From assembly GCF_008119785.1 (NCBI RefSeq), contig NZ_VSFA01000003.1, positions 62,001-126,000 on the forward strand: 64,000 bases of DNA. The letters run 5' to 3'. A program made the position numbers and the translations under genes. Positions within the stretch are counted from its first letter, which is position 1, and each line of letters begins with the position of its first letter. The notes beneath the pieces were generated by a model. It ran no database searches. It was not told where the DNA came from and saw only the letters and a program-made list of their open reading frames with translations. Below are positions 33,850-40,807 of the stretch, one piece after another. Source of the stretch: Micromonospora sp. MP36 (GTDB taxonomy: Bacteria; Actinomycetota; Actinomycetes; Mycobacteriales; Micromonosporaceae).

Positions 33850-34758
33850 TCAGGCCAGGATCGCGTCGACCACCTCGGTGGCGCGCCACTCGTGCTGGGC
33901 GTACGCCCAGGGGAACGCGGAGACCTGCACGGCCTGGGCGGCATCGGTGAGCGCCATGTCCTGCCAGCCGGGGATCTGCACCAGGGCGGTGAGGAACTGC
34001 CTCGTGGCGTACGCGGGCTGCATCAGGTCGCGCACCGAGCCCCAGCCGCTGCTGGGGCGCTGCTGGAACAGCCCGACCGAGTCATGGTCCCAGCCGATGG
34101 CCTGGTGCGGGTAGTTCTGCGACTCGGGCAGCACGCCGCTGGCGTAGTTGTAGAGGTTGCTCTCCTGCATGGCGGTGGCCACGGCGATGATCAGGCCGCG
34201 CCGGGGCACGCCCATCGCCCGGCCGGCCTGGACGATGGCCTTGGCGTTGTCCATCTGGTCCTGGTCCAGTCCGGCCACCGGGGCGATCCGCTTGGGCTTC
34301 GGCTTGGGCTTCGGCTTCGTGGTCGCCGGCGTGGTGGCCGGGGCGGCGGTCGAGGCGACCGGGGCGGGGGTCGAGGCGGCGGGGGTGGGGGTCGCGGGGG
34401 TGGGGGTCTGGCGGTCCAGGCCGCGGGAGGCGGCGTCGGCGGCCGCGCGCTGGGCGACCTCCTGGGCCGGCGTGGGGGTGGCCGAGCCGTCGACCGCGTC
34501 GGCGCCGACCTGGCTCACGCCGAGCAGGCCGAGGCAGCAGACCGCGCCGGTGGCCACCGCCAGCCTGGTCCGGCCGGGCCGGGGGGCGAGGGGGTTAGCG
34601 GCCTCGCCGAAACGGGTACGTAGGAAGCCGAGGGAGAGGCGTCGGGGGGTGGCCGGCTCCACGGAACCGGTTGACCGAACGGTGGAGTGGGTATCGTCCG
34701 AACGGTCAGCCGAACCGCCGAGGCCCTGATGGTCGTCGAAGGTGCCGTCGTCACGCAT
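33850..34758 (-). CDS. Secreted lysozyme-like/transglycosylase-like protein
   Basis: The 302-residue protein has a cytoplasmic N-terminus of about 65 residues and one membrane helix (RLAVATGAVCCLGLLGV). A Pro/Thr/Ala-rich linker (110-155) with a KPKPKPKPKR block follows, then a C-terminal lysozyme-fold domain. That domain starts DQDQMDNAKAIVQAG and contains the probable catalytic glutamate in ATAMQESNLYN, plus DHDSVGLFQQRPS. It is likely a cell-wall hydrolase or wall-remodelling factor facing outside. TAGCCT lies 6 bases before the ATG, suggesting a leaderless start, yet a possible longer leader RNA exists upstream. Confidence 0.8.
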   Translation of the reverse strand: MRDDGTFDDHQGLGGSADRSDDTHSTVRSTGSVEPATPRRLSLGFLRTRFGEAANPLAPRPGRTRLAVATGAVCCLGLLGVSQVGADAVDGSATPTPAQEVAQRAAADAASRGLDRQTPTPATPTPAASTPAPVASTAAPATTPATTKPKPKPKPKRIAPVAGLDQDQMDNAKAIVQAGRAMGVPRRGLIIAVATAMQESNLYNYASGVLPESQNYPHQAIGWDHDSVGLFQQRPSSGWGSVRDLMQPAYATRQFLTALVQIPGWQDMALTDAAQAVQVSAFPWAYAQHEWRATEVVDAILA

Positions 34759-34785
34759 TCGACGAGGCTAGGCAGAAGGACGGCT

Positions 34786-34802
34786 GATCACCCAGGGTGA
34801 TC
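34786..34802. promoter_or_regulatory. Perfect palindrome GATCACCC-A-GGGTGATC
   Basis: Exact arms of eight bases flank one A. The site lies 28 bases before the hydrolase ATG and touches the expected -35 position of its leaderless promoter, so it could be a repressor site. In RNA it could also form an 8-bp stem only if the loop opens. The binder is unknown. Confidence 0.5.
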
Positions 34803-34956
34803 TGGTGGCCCTCGTCACAATTTGCCCCGCTCAAACCGGGCAGGTTGTCGCGATCTCCATCAATTGGTGTTGACCTTCCCCAAACGCGCGAACCTCTGGA
34901 CGGCCATGAGGCGAGCACTCCCGGGCAGGAACCTCGCCAACATCCCCAGGGCAGCC

Positions 34957-35068
34957 CACGATCGACTAACTCATCCGTTCGGCTGATCCCCCATTCGGCT
35001 GTTCTCCGGCCAGTCGGGCAAGATCAGCGGATTCGCCCCGGTCTGCTCCCCGCCGTCGCCGAATCGTG
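34957..35068 (-). ncRNA. Candidate leader RNA resembling a diverged c-di-AMP (ydaO) riboswitch
   Basis: On the minus strand CACGAT (35068-35063) can pair with ATCGTG (34962-34957), closing a domain of 112 bases. Inside are GGGGAGC, then GGGGCGAATC, and later CCGAAC followed by AGTTAG. These recall the GGGGUGAAUC and CCGAACCC elements of ydaO RNAs, which often precede cell-wall hydrolase genes in actinobacteria. The final conserved segment is poorly matched, so this is only a lead. Confidence 0.25.
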
Positions 35069-35194
35069 ATCATTGTTTCCGGGTGCAGCCGACCCGTAAC
35101 GGAATGGACCACGCCAGCCGGTACGTTTTGCCGAACGGGATGGTTGTTTTCCGCACGGCCACCCGTACGCGCGTCTCCAGGGAGGTCCGAACCG

Positions 35195-36115
35195 GTGCTC
35201 GACCCACACGAGCTCTACGAACTCAGCGACGATCTGCCCGAGCTCGGTCAGCCCGTGCTGATCCAGGCGCTCACCGGCTTCGTCGACGCCGGCAGCGCCA
35301 CCCGGCTGGCCCGCGAGCAGCTCCTCACCTCCCTCGACGCACAGCCGGTCGCCCGTTTCGACGTCGACCAGCTCTTCGACTACCGCTCCCGCCGGCCGGT
35401 GATGACCTTCGCCGAGGACCACTGGGCCGACTACGAGGCCCCGGCGCTGGAGCTGCACCTGCTGCGCGACGACGACGAGACCCCGTTCCTGCTGCTCACC
35501 GGCCCGGAGCCGGACCTGCAGTGGGAGCGTTTCGTGGCCGCGGTCGCCGGCCTGTCCACCCGGCTGGACGTCCGGCTCACCGTCGGGCTCAACTCCATCC
35601 CGATGGCGGTGCCGCACACCCGGCCCAGCGGGGTCACCGCGCACGCCACCCGGCGGGAGCTGATCGCCGGCCACGAGCCGTGGCTCCAGCGGGTCCAGGT
35701 GCCCGGCAGCGTCGGCCACCTGCTGGAATACCGCCTCGGCGAGCAGGGCCGCGACGCCCTCGGCTTCGCCGCGCACGTGCCGCACTACGTCGCCCAGACG
35801 GAGTACCCGGCCGCCGCCGAGGCGCTGCTCGCCGCGGTGTCCCGCAGCACCGGGCTGCTGCTGCCCCGGGACGGCCTGCGCGCCGCCGCCGAGGTGGTCC
35901 GGGTGGAGATCGACCGCCAGGTCGCCCAGACCGAGGAGGCGGCGACCCTGGTCCAGGCCCTGGAGGAGCAGTACGACACGTTCGCTCGGGGCCGCGGCCA
36001 GAAGAACCTGCTGGCCGCCGAGACCGGCCCGCTGCCCACCGCCGACGAACTCGGTGCCGAGCTGGAGCGTTTCCTCGCCGAGCAGACCCGCCCGGGGGAC
36101 ACCCCCGAGCGCTGA
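35195..36115 (+). CDS. PAC2-family protein
   Basis: The 306-residue product belongs to the PAC2 (proteasome assembly chaperone 2-like) family of actinobacteria. Landmarks are ALTGFVDAGSATRLAREQLL, FDVDQLFDYRSRRPVMTF, GPEPDLQWERFVAAVAGL and GLNSIPMAVPHTRP. A coiled helical C-terminus with QALEEQYDTFARGRGQKNL follows. Its function is not established. GTG 35195 follows GGGAGG. Its last codons are the first unit of the 55-base tandem repeat that continues downstream. Confidence 0.88.
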   Translation: MLDPHELYELSDDLPELGQPVLIQALTGFVDAGSATRLAREQLLTSLDAQPVARFDVDQLFDYRSRRPVMTFAEDHWADYEAPALELHLLRDDDETPFLLLTGPEPDLQWERFVAAVAGLSTRLDVRLTVGLNSIPMAVPHTRPSGVTAHATRRELIAGHEPWLQRVQVPGSVGHLLEYRLGEQGRDALGFAAHVPHYVAQTEYPAAAEALLAAVSRSTGLLLPRDGLRAAAEVVRVEIDRQVAQTEEAATLVQALEEQYDTFARGRGQKNLLAAETGPLPTADELGAELERFLAEQTRPGDTPER

Positions 36116-36332
36116 CTTCCCAGCCGAGCAGACCCGACCCACGAGCCAGCGGGACACCCCCGAGCGCTGACTCCCCAGCCGAGCAGACCCGACCCACGAG
36201 CCAGCGGGACACCCCCGAGCGCTGACCCCCCGGCCGGGCGGACCCGACGCACGAGCCGGCGAGGCACCCGAGCGTTGACCCGCAGCCGAGCGGACCCGAC
36301 GCACGAGCAGCGCGACACCCCGCCACGCTGAC
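36098..36332 (+). repeat. Decaying 55-base tandem repeat beginning inside the PAC2 stop region
   Basis: The sequence GACACCCCCGAGCGCTGAC starts at 36098, 36153 and 36208, exactly 55 bases apart. Diverged copies follow near 36261 and 36314. The intervening part of each unit contains GAGCAGACCCGACCCACGAG or a variant. Copy 1 includes the last codons and TGA of the PAC2 gene, so the array arose by duplication of the gene end. Similarity falls with distance. No gene uses it. Confidence 0.85.
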
Positions 36333-36368
36333 TCGGCGCGGCGGCGGGTGATGCGGCAGGCTGGACCC

Positions 36369-37166
36369 ATGCGCCTGGCGACCTGGAACGTCAACTCGGT
36401 GAAGGCCCGGCTCCCCCGGCTGCTGGACTGGCTGGCCACCACCAAGCCCGACGTCGTCTGCCTGCAGGAGACCAAGTGCCCCGACGGGGCGTTCCCGGTC
36501 GCCGAGGTGGGCGAGCTGGGCTACGAGGCGGCCAGCCACAGCGACGGCCGGTGGAACGGAGTGGCCATCCTGTCCCGGGTCGGGCTGGCCGACGTGGCGG
36601 TCGGCTTCCCCGGCGAACCGGGGTTCCCCCTGCCGGAGGCCCGCGCCCTCTCGGCCACCTGCGACGGGCTGCGGGTCTGGTCGGTGTACGTGCCCAACGG
36701 TCGGTCCCCCGACGACCCGCACTACGCGTACAAGCTGGCCTGGCTCGCGGCGTTGCGGGACGCGTTGGAGCCGGAACTGGCTGCCGCGCTGCCGCTGGCG
36801 GTCTGCGGGGACTTCAACGTCGCCCCGACCGACGCCGACGTCTGGGACCCGGCGCTCTTCGTCACCTCCACCCACGTCACCCCGGCCGAGCGGGCAGCCC
36901 TGGCAGCGCTGCGCGACCTCGGGCTGAGCGACGTGGTGCCCACCCCGATGAAGGGTCCGCACCCGTTCACCTACTGGGACTACCGGGCCGGCATGTTCCA
37001 CCAGAACAAGGGCATGCGGATCGACCTGGTGTACGCCTCCGCGCCGTTCGCCCGCGCGGTCCGCTCCGCGTACGTGGACCGGGAGGCGCGCAAGGGCAAG
37101 GGCCCCTCCGACCACGCGCCGATCGTGGTGGACGCGGACTTGGTGCCGGCCGTCGAGACGTTCTGA
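36369..37166 (+). CDS. xth: Exodeoxyribonuclease III
   Basis: The 265-residue AP endonuclease/exonuclease has the full ExoIII motif set: WNVNSVKAR, LQETKCPDG, RWNGVAILS, YVPNGRS, CGDFNVAPTDADV, TYWDYRAGMFHQNKGMRID and SDHAPIVVD. It cuts at abasic sites in base-excision repair with Mg2+. CAGGCT lies 6 bases before the ATG. The frame closes 17 bases before the next gene. Confidence 0.95.
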   Translation: MRLATWNVNSVKARLPRLLDWLATTKPDVVCLQETKCPDGAFPVAEVGELGYEAASHSDGRWNGVAILSRVGLADVAVGFPGEPGFPLPEARALSATCDGLRVWSVYVPNGRSPDDPHYAYKLAWLAALRDALEPELAAALPLAVCGDFNVAPTDADVWDPALFVTSTHVTPAERAALAALRDLGLSDVVPTPMKGPHPFTYWDYRAGMFHQNKGMRIDLVYASAPFARAVRSAYVDREARKGKGPSDHAPIVVDADLVPAVETF

Positions 37167-37183
37167 ACCCGTAGGGTGGGACC

Positions 37184-37504
37184 ATGGCAGTGGTGAAGAT
37201 CAACGCGATCGACGTCCCGCCCGGCGCGGGTGCGGAGCTGGAGAAGCGGTTCGCGGCCCGGGCCGGCGCGGTGGAGAACTCCCCCGGCTTCCTCGGCTTC
37301 GAGCTGCTCCGCCCGGTCGCCGGGGAGAGCCGCTACTTCGTCTACACCCGCTGGGAGTCCGAGGAGGCCTACCAGGCGTGGACGCAGGGGCCGTCCCGGG
37401 CCGCGCACGCCGGTGGCGAGGGCGGCGAGCCGCGCAAGCCGGTCGCCACCGGGGCCACGCTGCTGGAGTTCGAGGTGGTCCAGCAGGTTCCCGGTAAGGG
37501 CTGA
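37184..37504 (+). CDS. ABM-domain protein, haem-degrading monooxygenase-like (HmoA/MhuD type)
   Basis: This encodes 106 residues with a single dimeric alpha/beta-barrel domain: NAIDVPPGAGAELEKRFAAR, NSPGFLGFELLRPV, YFVYTRWESEEAYQAW, and a C-terminal strand LLEFEVVQQV. The spacing fits the IsdG/MhuD/HmoA group that binds haem, but a clear haem-ligand histidine is not obvious (H in RAAHAGG is the only one). It could instead act in general antibiotic-type monooxygenation. TAGGGT lies 6 bases before the ATG (leaderless). Confidence 0.8.
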   Translation: MAVVKINAIDVPPGAGAELEKRFAARAGAVENSPGFLGFELLRPVAGESRYFVYTRWESEEAYQAWTQGPSRAAHAGGEGGEPRKPVATGATLLEFEVVQQVPGKG

Positions 37505-37521
37505 GCCGGGCGCGGGCGGAG

Positions 37522-38190
37522 CTATCGCGCCCCTGCCCCGGCCGTGGCGAGCCGGCGGGCGTCGAGCACCACGACGGCACCGGGCTCGGTACGCACGGCA
37601 CCGGCCGCGGCGAGCGCCCGCAGGGCCCGGTTGACGGTGACCCGGGACAGGCCCAGTTCCTCGCCCAGCCCCTGCTGGCCGCCGGGCAGCACGATCCGAC
37701 GGGTTGGGCCGGTCATGGCTTCGGCGAGCCAGTCCGCGACCCGGGCGACCGGCCGGACCGCGGCGACCCGGATTCGGGCCCGCCGGTCCCGGTTGACCTG
37801 CGCGGAGATCTGTCGCAGCACGTGGTCCCGCACGGCGGGCAGGTCGTGCAGGAGTTCGTGCAGCGCTTCGCCGGGCACCAGCCGGATCCGGCAGGCGTCC
37901 ACGGTGGTCCAGGTCGCGGTGTGCGTCCCGGCGTCCAGCACGGCGGCCTTGTCGACCAGGCAGGGGCCGGTGACCGCGCCGAACCGCACCAGGGCCCCGT
38001 CGACGGTGTGGTAGCCGGCGGACAGGGTGCCGTGCTGCAGCACGATCAGACTGCGGGCCGGCTCCCCGAACCGGGCGACGGCCTGGCCCGCGGGCACCCG
38101 CTGGACCGGATGACGCCGGGCGATCCGCTCGCGGCAGGCCCCGTCGAGCAGCGCGAACAGCGGCACCGCGGCGAGTTCCTGGTCGTCCAT
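37522..38190 (-). CDS. Crp/Fnr-family transcriptional regulator
   Basis: The 222-residue protein has an N-terminal cyclic-nucleotide-binding-like domain (QAVARFGEPARSLIVLQHG, with FGAVTGPCLVDKAAVLD). A dimerisation helix (LLHDLPAVRDHVLRQISAQV) and a C-terminal winged helix follow, with GLGEELGLSRVTVNRALRAL as the recognition segment. The effector-pocket residues of E. coli CRP are not clearly kept, so the ligand is unknown. GATACT lies 6 bases before the ATG on the coding strand. It is divergent from a YciI gene and may control it. Confidence 0.88.
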   Translation of the reverse strand: MDDQELAAVPLFALLDGACRERIARRHPVQRVPAGQAVARFGEPARSLIVLQHGTLSAGYHTVDGALVRFGAVTGPCLVDKAAVLDAGTHTATWTTVDACRIRLVPGEALHELLHDLPAVRDHVLRQISAQVNRDRRARIRVAAVRPVARVADWLAEAMTGPTRRIVLPGGQQGLGEELGLSRVTVNRALRALAAAGAVRTEPGAVVVLDARRLATAGAGAR

Positions 38191-38253
38191 CCGGCAAGTA
38201 TCACGCGGCACGGGCCGAGCCGGCGGGGGCCCGGACGACCGGTCGCCCCGCGC

Positions 38254-38267
38254 GTATCCCGGGATAC
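38254..38267. promoter_or_regulatory. Perfect palindrome GTATCCCGGGATAC in the Crp/YciI gap
   Basis: Exact arms of seven bases, 36 bases before the YciI ATG. The site overlaps the place where a -35 would pair with the -10-like TAGCGT at 38290-38295. The adjacent Crp/Fnr protein is the obvious candidate binder, though the sequence is not the canonical TGTGA-N6-TCACA. Confidence 0.5.
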
Positions 38268-38302
38268 AGCGGGCGGCGGGGGACGTGCCTAGCGTGGGCG
38301 GC

Positions 38303-38566
38303 ATGGTCGTACTGGAACTCGCCTTCACCGACGACGAGCGTCGGCTCGCCGCCCGTCCGGCCCACCGCGAACGGCTCGCCCGACTGCACGCGGAGGGACG
38401 CCTGGCGGCGGCCGGCCCGTGGCAGGACGACTCCGGGGCGATGCTCGTCTTCCGGGTCGACGTGGCGGCCGTGCGGGAGATCATGGCAGCCGATCCCTAC
38501 TACACCACCCCCGGCGTGACCGTCGTGTCGCTCCGCCCGTGGCGGCCGGTGGTCGGAGCCGGCTGA
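38303..38566 (+). CDS. YciI-family protein
   Basis: The product is an 87-residue ferredoxin-like-fold protein with the YciI pattern: AHRERLARLHAEGRLAAAGP followed by ALVFRVDVAAVREIMAADPY and a C-terminal beta strand. YciI domains have a conserved His/Asp pair and unclear enzymatic roles. TAGCGT lies 7 bases before ATG 38303, so the message is probably leaderless. Confidence 0.85.
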   Translation: MVVLELAFTDDERRLAARPAHRERLARLHAEGRLAAAGPWQDDSGAMLVFRVDVAAVREIMAADPYYTTPGVTVVSLRPWRPVVGAG

Positions 38567-38585
38567 CCGGGCAGGGCTGAGGCGG

Positions 38586-39257
38586 TCAGGGTTTCCGGGT
38601 GTCGGCCAGCGAGGCGAAGGCGATGACGTTGTCCTCGTAGCCGGTCCGCCCGCCGACCCACTCGCCGCCGCAGGTGATCAGGCGCAGCTCGGCCGGGCCG
38701 TCGTCGCCGTACACCCGGTCGGCGGGGAGGTTGGCCTTGTCGAAGTGCTCGACGGTGTCCACCGTGAAGGTCACCATGCTGTGGTCCGCCCGGGTCACCT
38801 GGATCCGGTCCCCCGGCTTGAGGTCGCGCAGGTGGTAGAAGACCGCCGGTCCGCTCTTGGTGTCGACGTGCCCGACGATGATCGCCCGGCCCGGCTCGCC
38901 CGGGACGGAGCCGCGGTCGTACCAGCCGGTCTGGTTGTGCTGGCTCAGCGGCGGTACGGCGATCGAGCCGTCCTTCGCCTGCCCGACCGGGGTGATCGGC
39001 GCGGTCACCTTGATCGCCGGCACGGCGAGGCTCACCGGTCGGCTGGCGGTCGCCGCCTGCGCCGGTTCGGCGGCGCGCTGCGTCGGCCCGGCGGCCGCGT
39101 CCAGGAGGTCGAACGGCCCGGCGGTGCGGCCCAGCCCGGCCCCGGTGGCGAAGACCCCGACCAGCACCAGCACCACCGCGAGGGGCGTCGACCACGGGCT
39201 GCGTCTGCGGGCGGGCGCCGTCCGGGCGGGCGGTGGGGAGGCGGGGGGCGCGATCAT
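38586..39257 (-). CDS. Class E/F-type sortase
   Basis: The 223-residue product has a short cytoplasmic N-terminus, one membrane anchor (LAVVLVLVGVFATGAGLG), and an extracytoplasmic sortase domain. The catalytic histidine is in IIVGHVDTKSG (about residue 126) and the nucleophile cysteine in RLITCGGEW (about 197); the arginine in GGRTGYEDNVI completes the site. Class F enzymes recognise LPXTG-like signals. The gene ends an operon with a secreted protein 9 bases upstream. A distant LPITG protein at 55902 is a likely substrate. Confidence 0.9.
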   Translation of the reverse strand: MIAPPASPPPARTAPARRRSPWSTPLAVVLVLVGVFATGAGLGRTAGPFDLLDAAAGPTQRAAEPAQAATASRPVSLAVPAIKVTAPITPVGQAKDGSIAVPPLSQHNQTGWYDRGSVPGEPGRAIIVGHVDTKSGPAVFYHLRDLKPGDRIQVTRADHSMVTFTVDTVEHFDKANLPADRVYGDDGPAELRLITCGGEWVGGRTGYEDNVIAFASLADTRKP

Positions 39258-39266
39258 GGGCGAGCC

Positions 39267-39875
39267 TCAGTGGCGGGCGACGCCACGGACGGTACGGGGC
39301 CGGCGCGCGGCGGCCACGCCGATCACCGTGCCGGCCACGGTCAATGCCAGCCCGGCGGGCACCAGCAGGCCGCCCAACCCGATCCCGGCCGTGCCACCGA
39401 AGCCGGTCGCCGGCCCGCGGCTCGGCGGCGCGGCGGTGCGGCTGGGCGGCGGGCCCTTGACCACCTGGAGCATCGTCGACGCGGTCTGCCCGCTGGGGCA
39501 CTCCAGCTTGACCCGGTAGTTGCCTGGGCGGGTGCGCTCGCGGACCATCGGCGAGGCGGTGAGCAGCCCGCGCTGCGGCTGCACCTGGACCCGGCCGAAG
39601 GCGTCGGAGACGACGATCGCCGGCACCGAGTTGTCCCGGCAGCTCGCCCGGATGCCGACCAGGAATCCGGGCTGCACGGTGCTCGGGGTGACCTCGACGA
39701 AGACCAGGTCGACGGGCTGCTGTTGCTGCTGGCTCTGCTCCGCTGGACCGGGGGCCGGTCCGGCGGCGAGCGCGCCGGGTGGCGGGGCGGCCAGCGCGGG
39801 GACCGCGCCGAGCAGCGGGGCGGCGCACGCAGCGGCCACGATCAGCATCGCCCCGCGTCGCGTGACTGACACCAT
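39267..39875 (-). CDS. Secreted protein with an LPXTG-like C-terminal signal
   Basis: The 202-residue protein has a signal peptide (about 1-29, ending PALAAPPP) and a Gln-rich stretch. A beta-rich domain follows (VDLVFVEVTPSTVQPGFLVG, with two cysteines at IRASCRDNS and KLECPSGQ that could bond). After a proline-rich linker comes GPATGFGG, a hydrophobic helix and an arginine-rich end. This looks like a sorting signal with G instead of L. It is cotranscribed with the sortase, so it is its probable partner or substrate. Confidence 0.75.
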   Translation of the reverse strand: MVSVTRRGAMLIVAAACAAPLLGAVPALAAPPPGALAAGPAPGPAEQSQQQQQPVDLVFVEVTPSTVQPGFLVGIRASCRDNSVPAIVVSDAFGRVQVQPQRGLLTASPMVRERTRPGNYRVKLECPSGQTASTMLQVVKGPPPSRTAAPPSRGPATGFGGTAGIGLGGLLVPAGLALTVAGTVIGVAAARRPRTVRGVARH

Positions 39876-39999
39876 GACCCCTCCTGGGCTCCGACGGTGT
39901 CGGGTGGCGGGCCACCCGTCCTGCCGTGGATGAATCCTCTCACCCCCGGTCGCACATCACATCCGATCCGCGGCAACGGTCGCGTACGCTCGGGTCGCT

Positions 40000-40704
40000 G
40001 TGACCTCTGTCGACCAGAACCCCACTCCGCCGGCCCACGTCGCCCGGATCCGCACCTTCCATCCGCGCCGCGGCCGGATGAGCGACCGGCAGCGCGACGC
40101 GCTGGCGCGGCTCTGGTCCGCGTACGGCCTGGAGATCGCCGACCTGGACGGGCCGTTCGATCCGACGGCGCTGTTCGGGCGGCGGGCGCCGCTGGTGCTG
40201 GAGATCGGCTCCGGCATGGGCGACGCCACCGCCGCGATGGCGGCCGCCGACCCGGACCGACACTATCTGGCGGTTGAGGTGCATACGCCCGGAATTGCCA
40301 ACCTGCTCGAACTGGTGGAGCGGCACGGGCTGACCAACGTCCGGGTGGCCCGGGGCGACGCGCTGGACCTGGTCCGGGCGATGCCGGCGGGCTCGCTGGA
40401 CGCGGTGCACGTCTTCTTCCCCGACCCCTGGCCGAAGGCCCGCCACCACAAGCGACGGATCATCCAGCCGGCGCACGTGGCGCTGCTGCGGTCCCGACTG
40501 ACCCCCGGCGGCACGCTGCACTGCGCCACGGACTGGGCCGAGTACGCCGAGTCGATGCGCGAGACGTTGACCGCCGACCCGGAGCTGGTGGACGTGCACG
40601 GCGACTACGCCCCCCGCCCGGCACACCGGCCGGTGACCAAGTTCGAGCGCCGCGCGCTGACCGCCGGCCGCCCGATCTTCGACCTGGTCCACCGCCGGAG
40701 GTGA
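40000..40704 (+). CDS. trmB: tRNA (guanine-N7-)-methyltransferase
   Basis: The 234-residue product has the SAM motif LVLEIGSGMGDATAAMA, the acidic AVEVHTPGI, and the family signature HVFFPDPWPKARHHKRRI. It methylates G46 of tRNAs in the variable loop. GTG 40000 follows TACGCT by 9 bases without a ribosome site. A T-rich hairpin follows the stop. Confidence 0.93.
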   Translation: MTSVDQNPTPPAHVARIRTFHPRRGRMSDRQRDALARLWSAYGLEIADLDGPFDPTALFGRRAPLVLEIGSGMGDATAAMAAADPDRHYLAVEVHTPGIANLLELVERHGLTNVRVARGDALDLVRAMPAGSLDAVHVFFPDPWPKARHHKRRIIQPAHVALLRSRLTPGGTLHCATDWAEYAESMRETLTADPELVDVHGDYAPRPAHRPVTKFERRALTAGRPIFDLVHRRR

Positions 40705-40707
40705 CCG

Positions 40708-40745
40708 AGGGCCCCTTCTTTGACGGCATGGCAAAAGGGGCCTTT
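40708..40745 (+). terminator. Terminator after trmB
   Basis: GGCCCCTT (40710-40717) pairs with AAGGGGCC (40735-40742), extended by outer A-T and G-T pairs, and is followed by TTTCT. The loop of 17 bases is long, but the T-run makes this the most conventional Rho-independent site besides 61755. Confidence 0.65.
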
Positions 40746-40807
40746 CTGAACAGCCAGGGCGGCCCGGTTGGCGCGGCGGGCCATGATCCAGGCACCATGG
40801 AGCGGCT

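Larger units (their letters stand above)
34759..35194. promoter_or_regulatory. 436-base divergent gap between the wall hydrolase and PAC2 genes
   Basis: No gene is seen. Near the hydrolase start are a -10-like TAGCCT (34764-34769, minus strand) and the palindrome at 34786. Further out is a candidate structured RNA on the minus strand (34957-35068). The PAC2 side (35069-35194) shows AT-richer patches and a ribosome site GGGAGG before GTG 35195. The gap is visibly less GC-rich than the genes around it. Confidence 0.5.

Noticed and set aside
35785..36318. Minus-strand frames with repeated SARLGSQRSGVS-like units over the tandem repeat.
   Set aside because: The repetition reflects the DNA repeat and the period of 55 shifts the frame each copy; no start or domain supports a protein.
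36098..36332. A CRISPR array at the 55-base repeat.
   Set aside because: The units are contiguous, with no unique spacers, only five copies, and no cas genes nearby.
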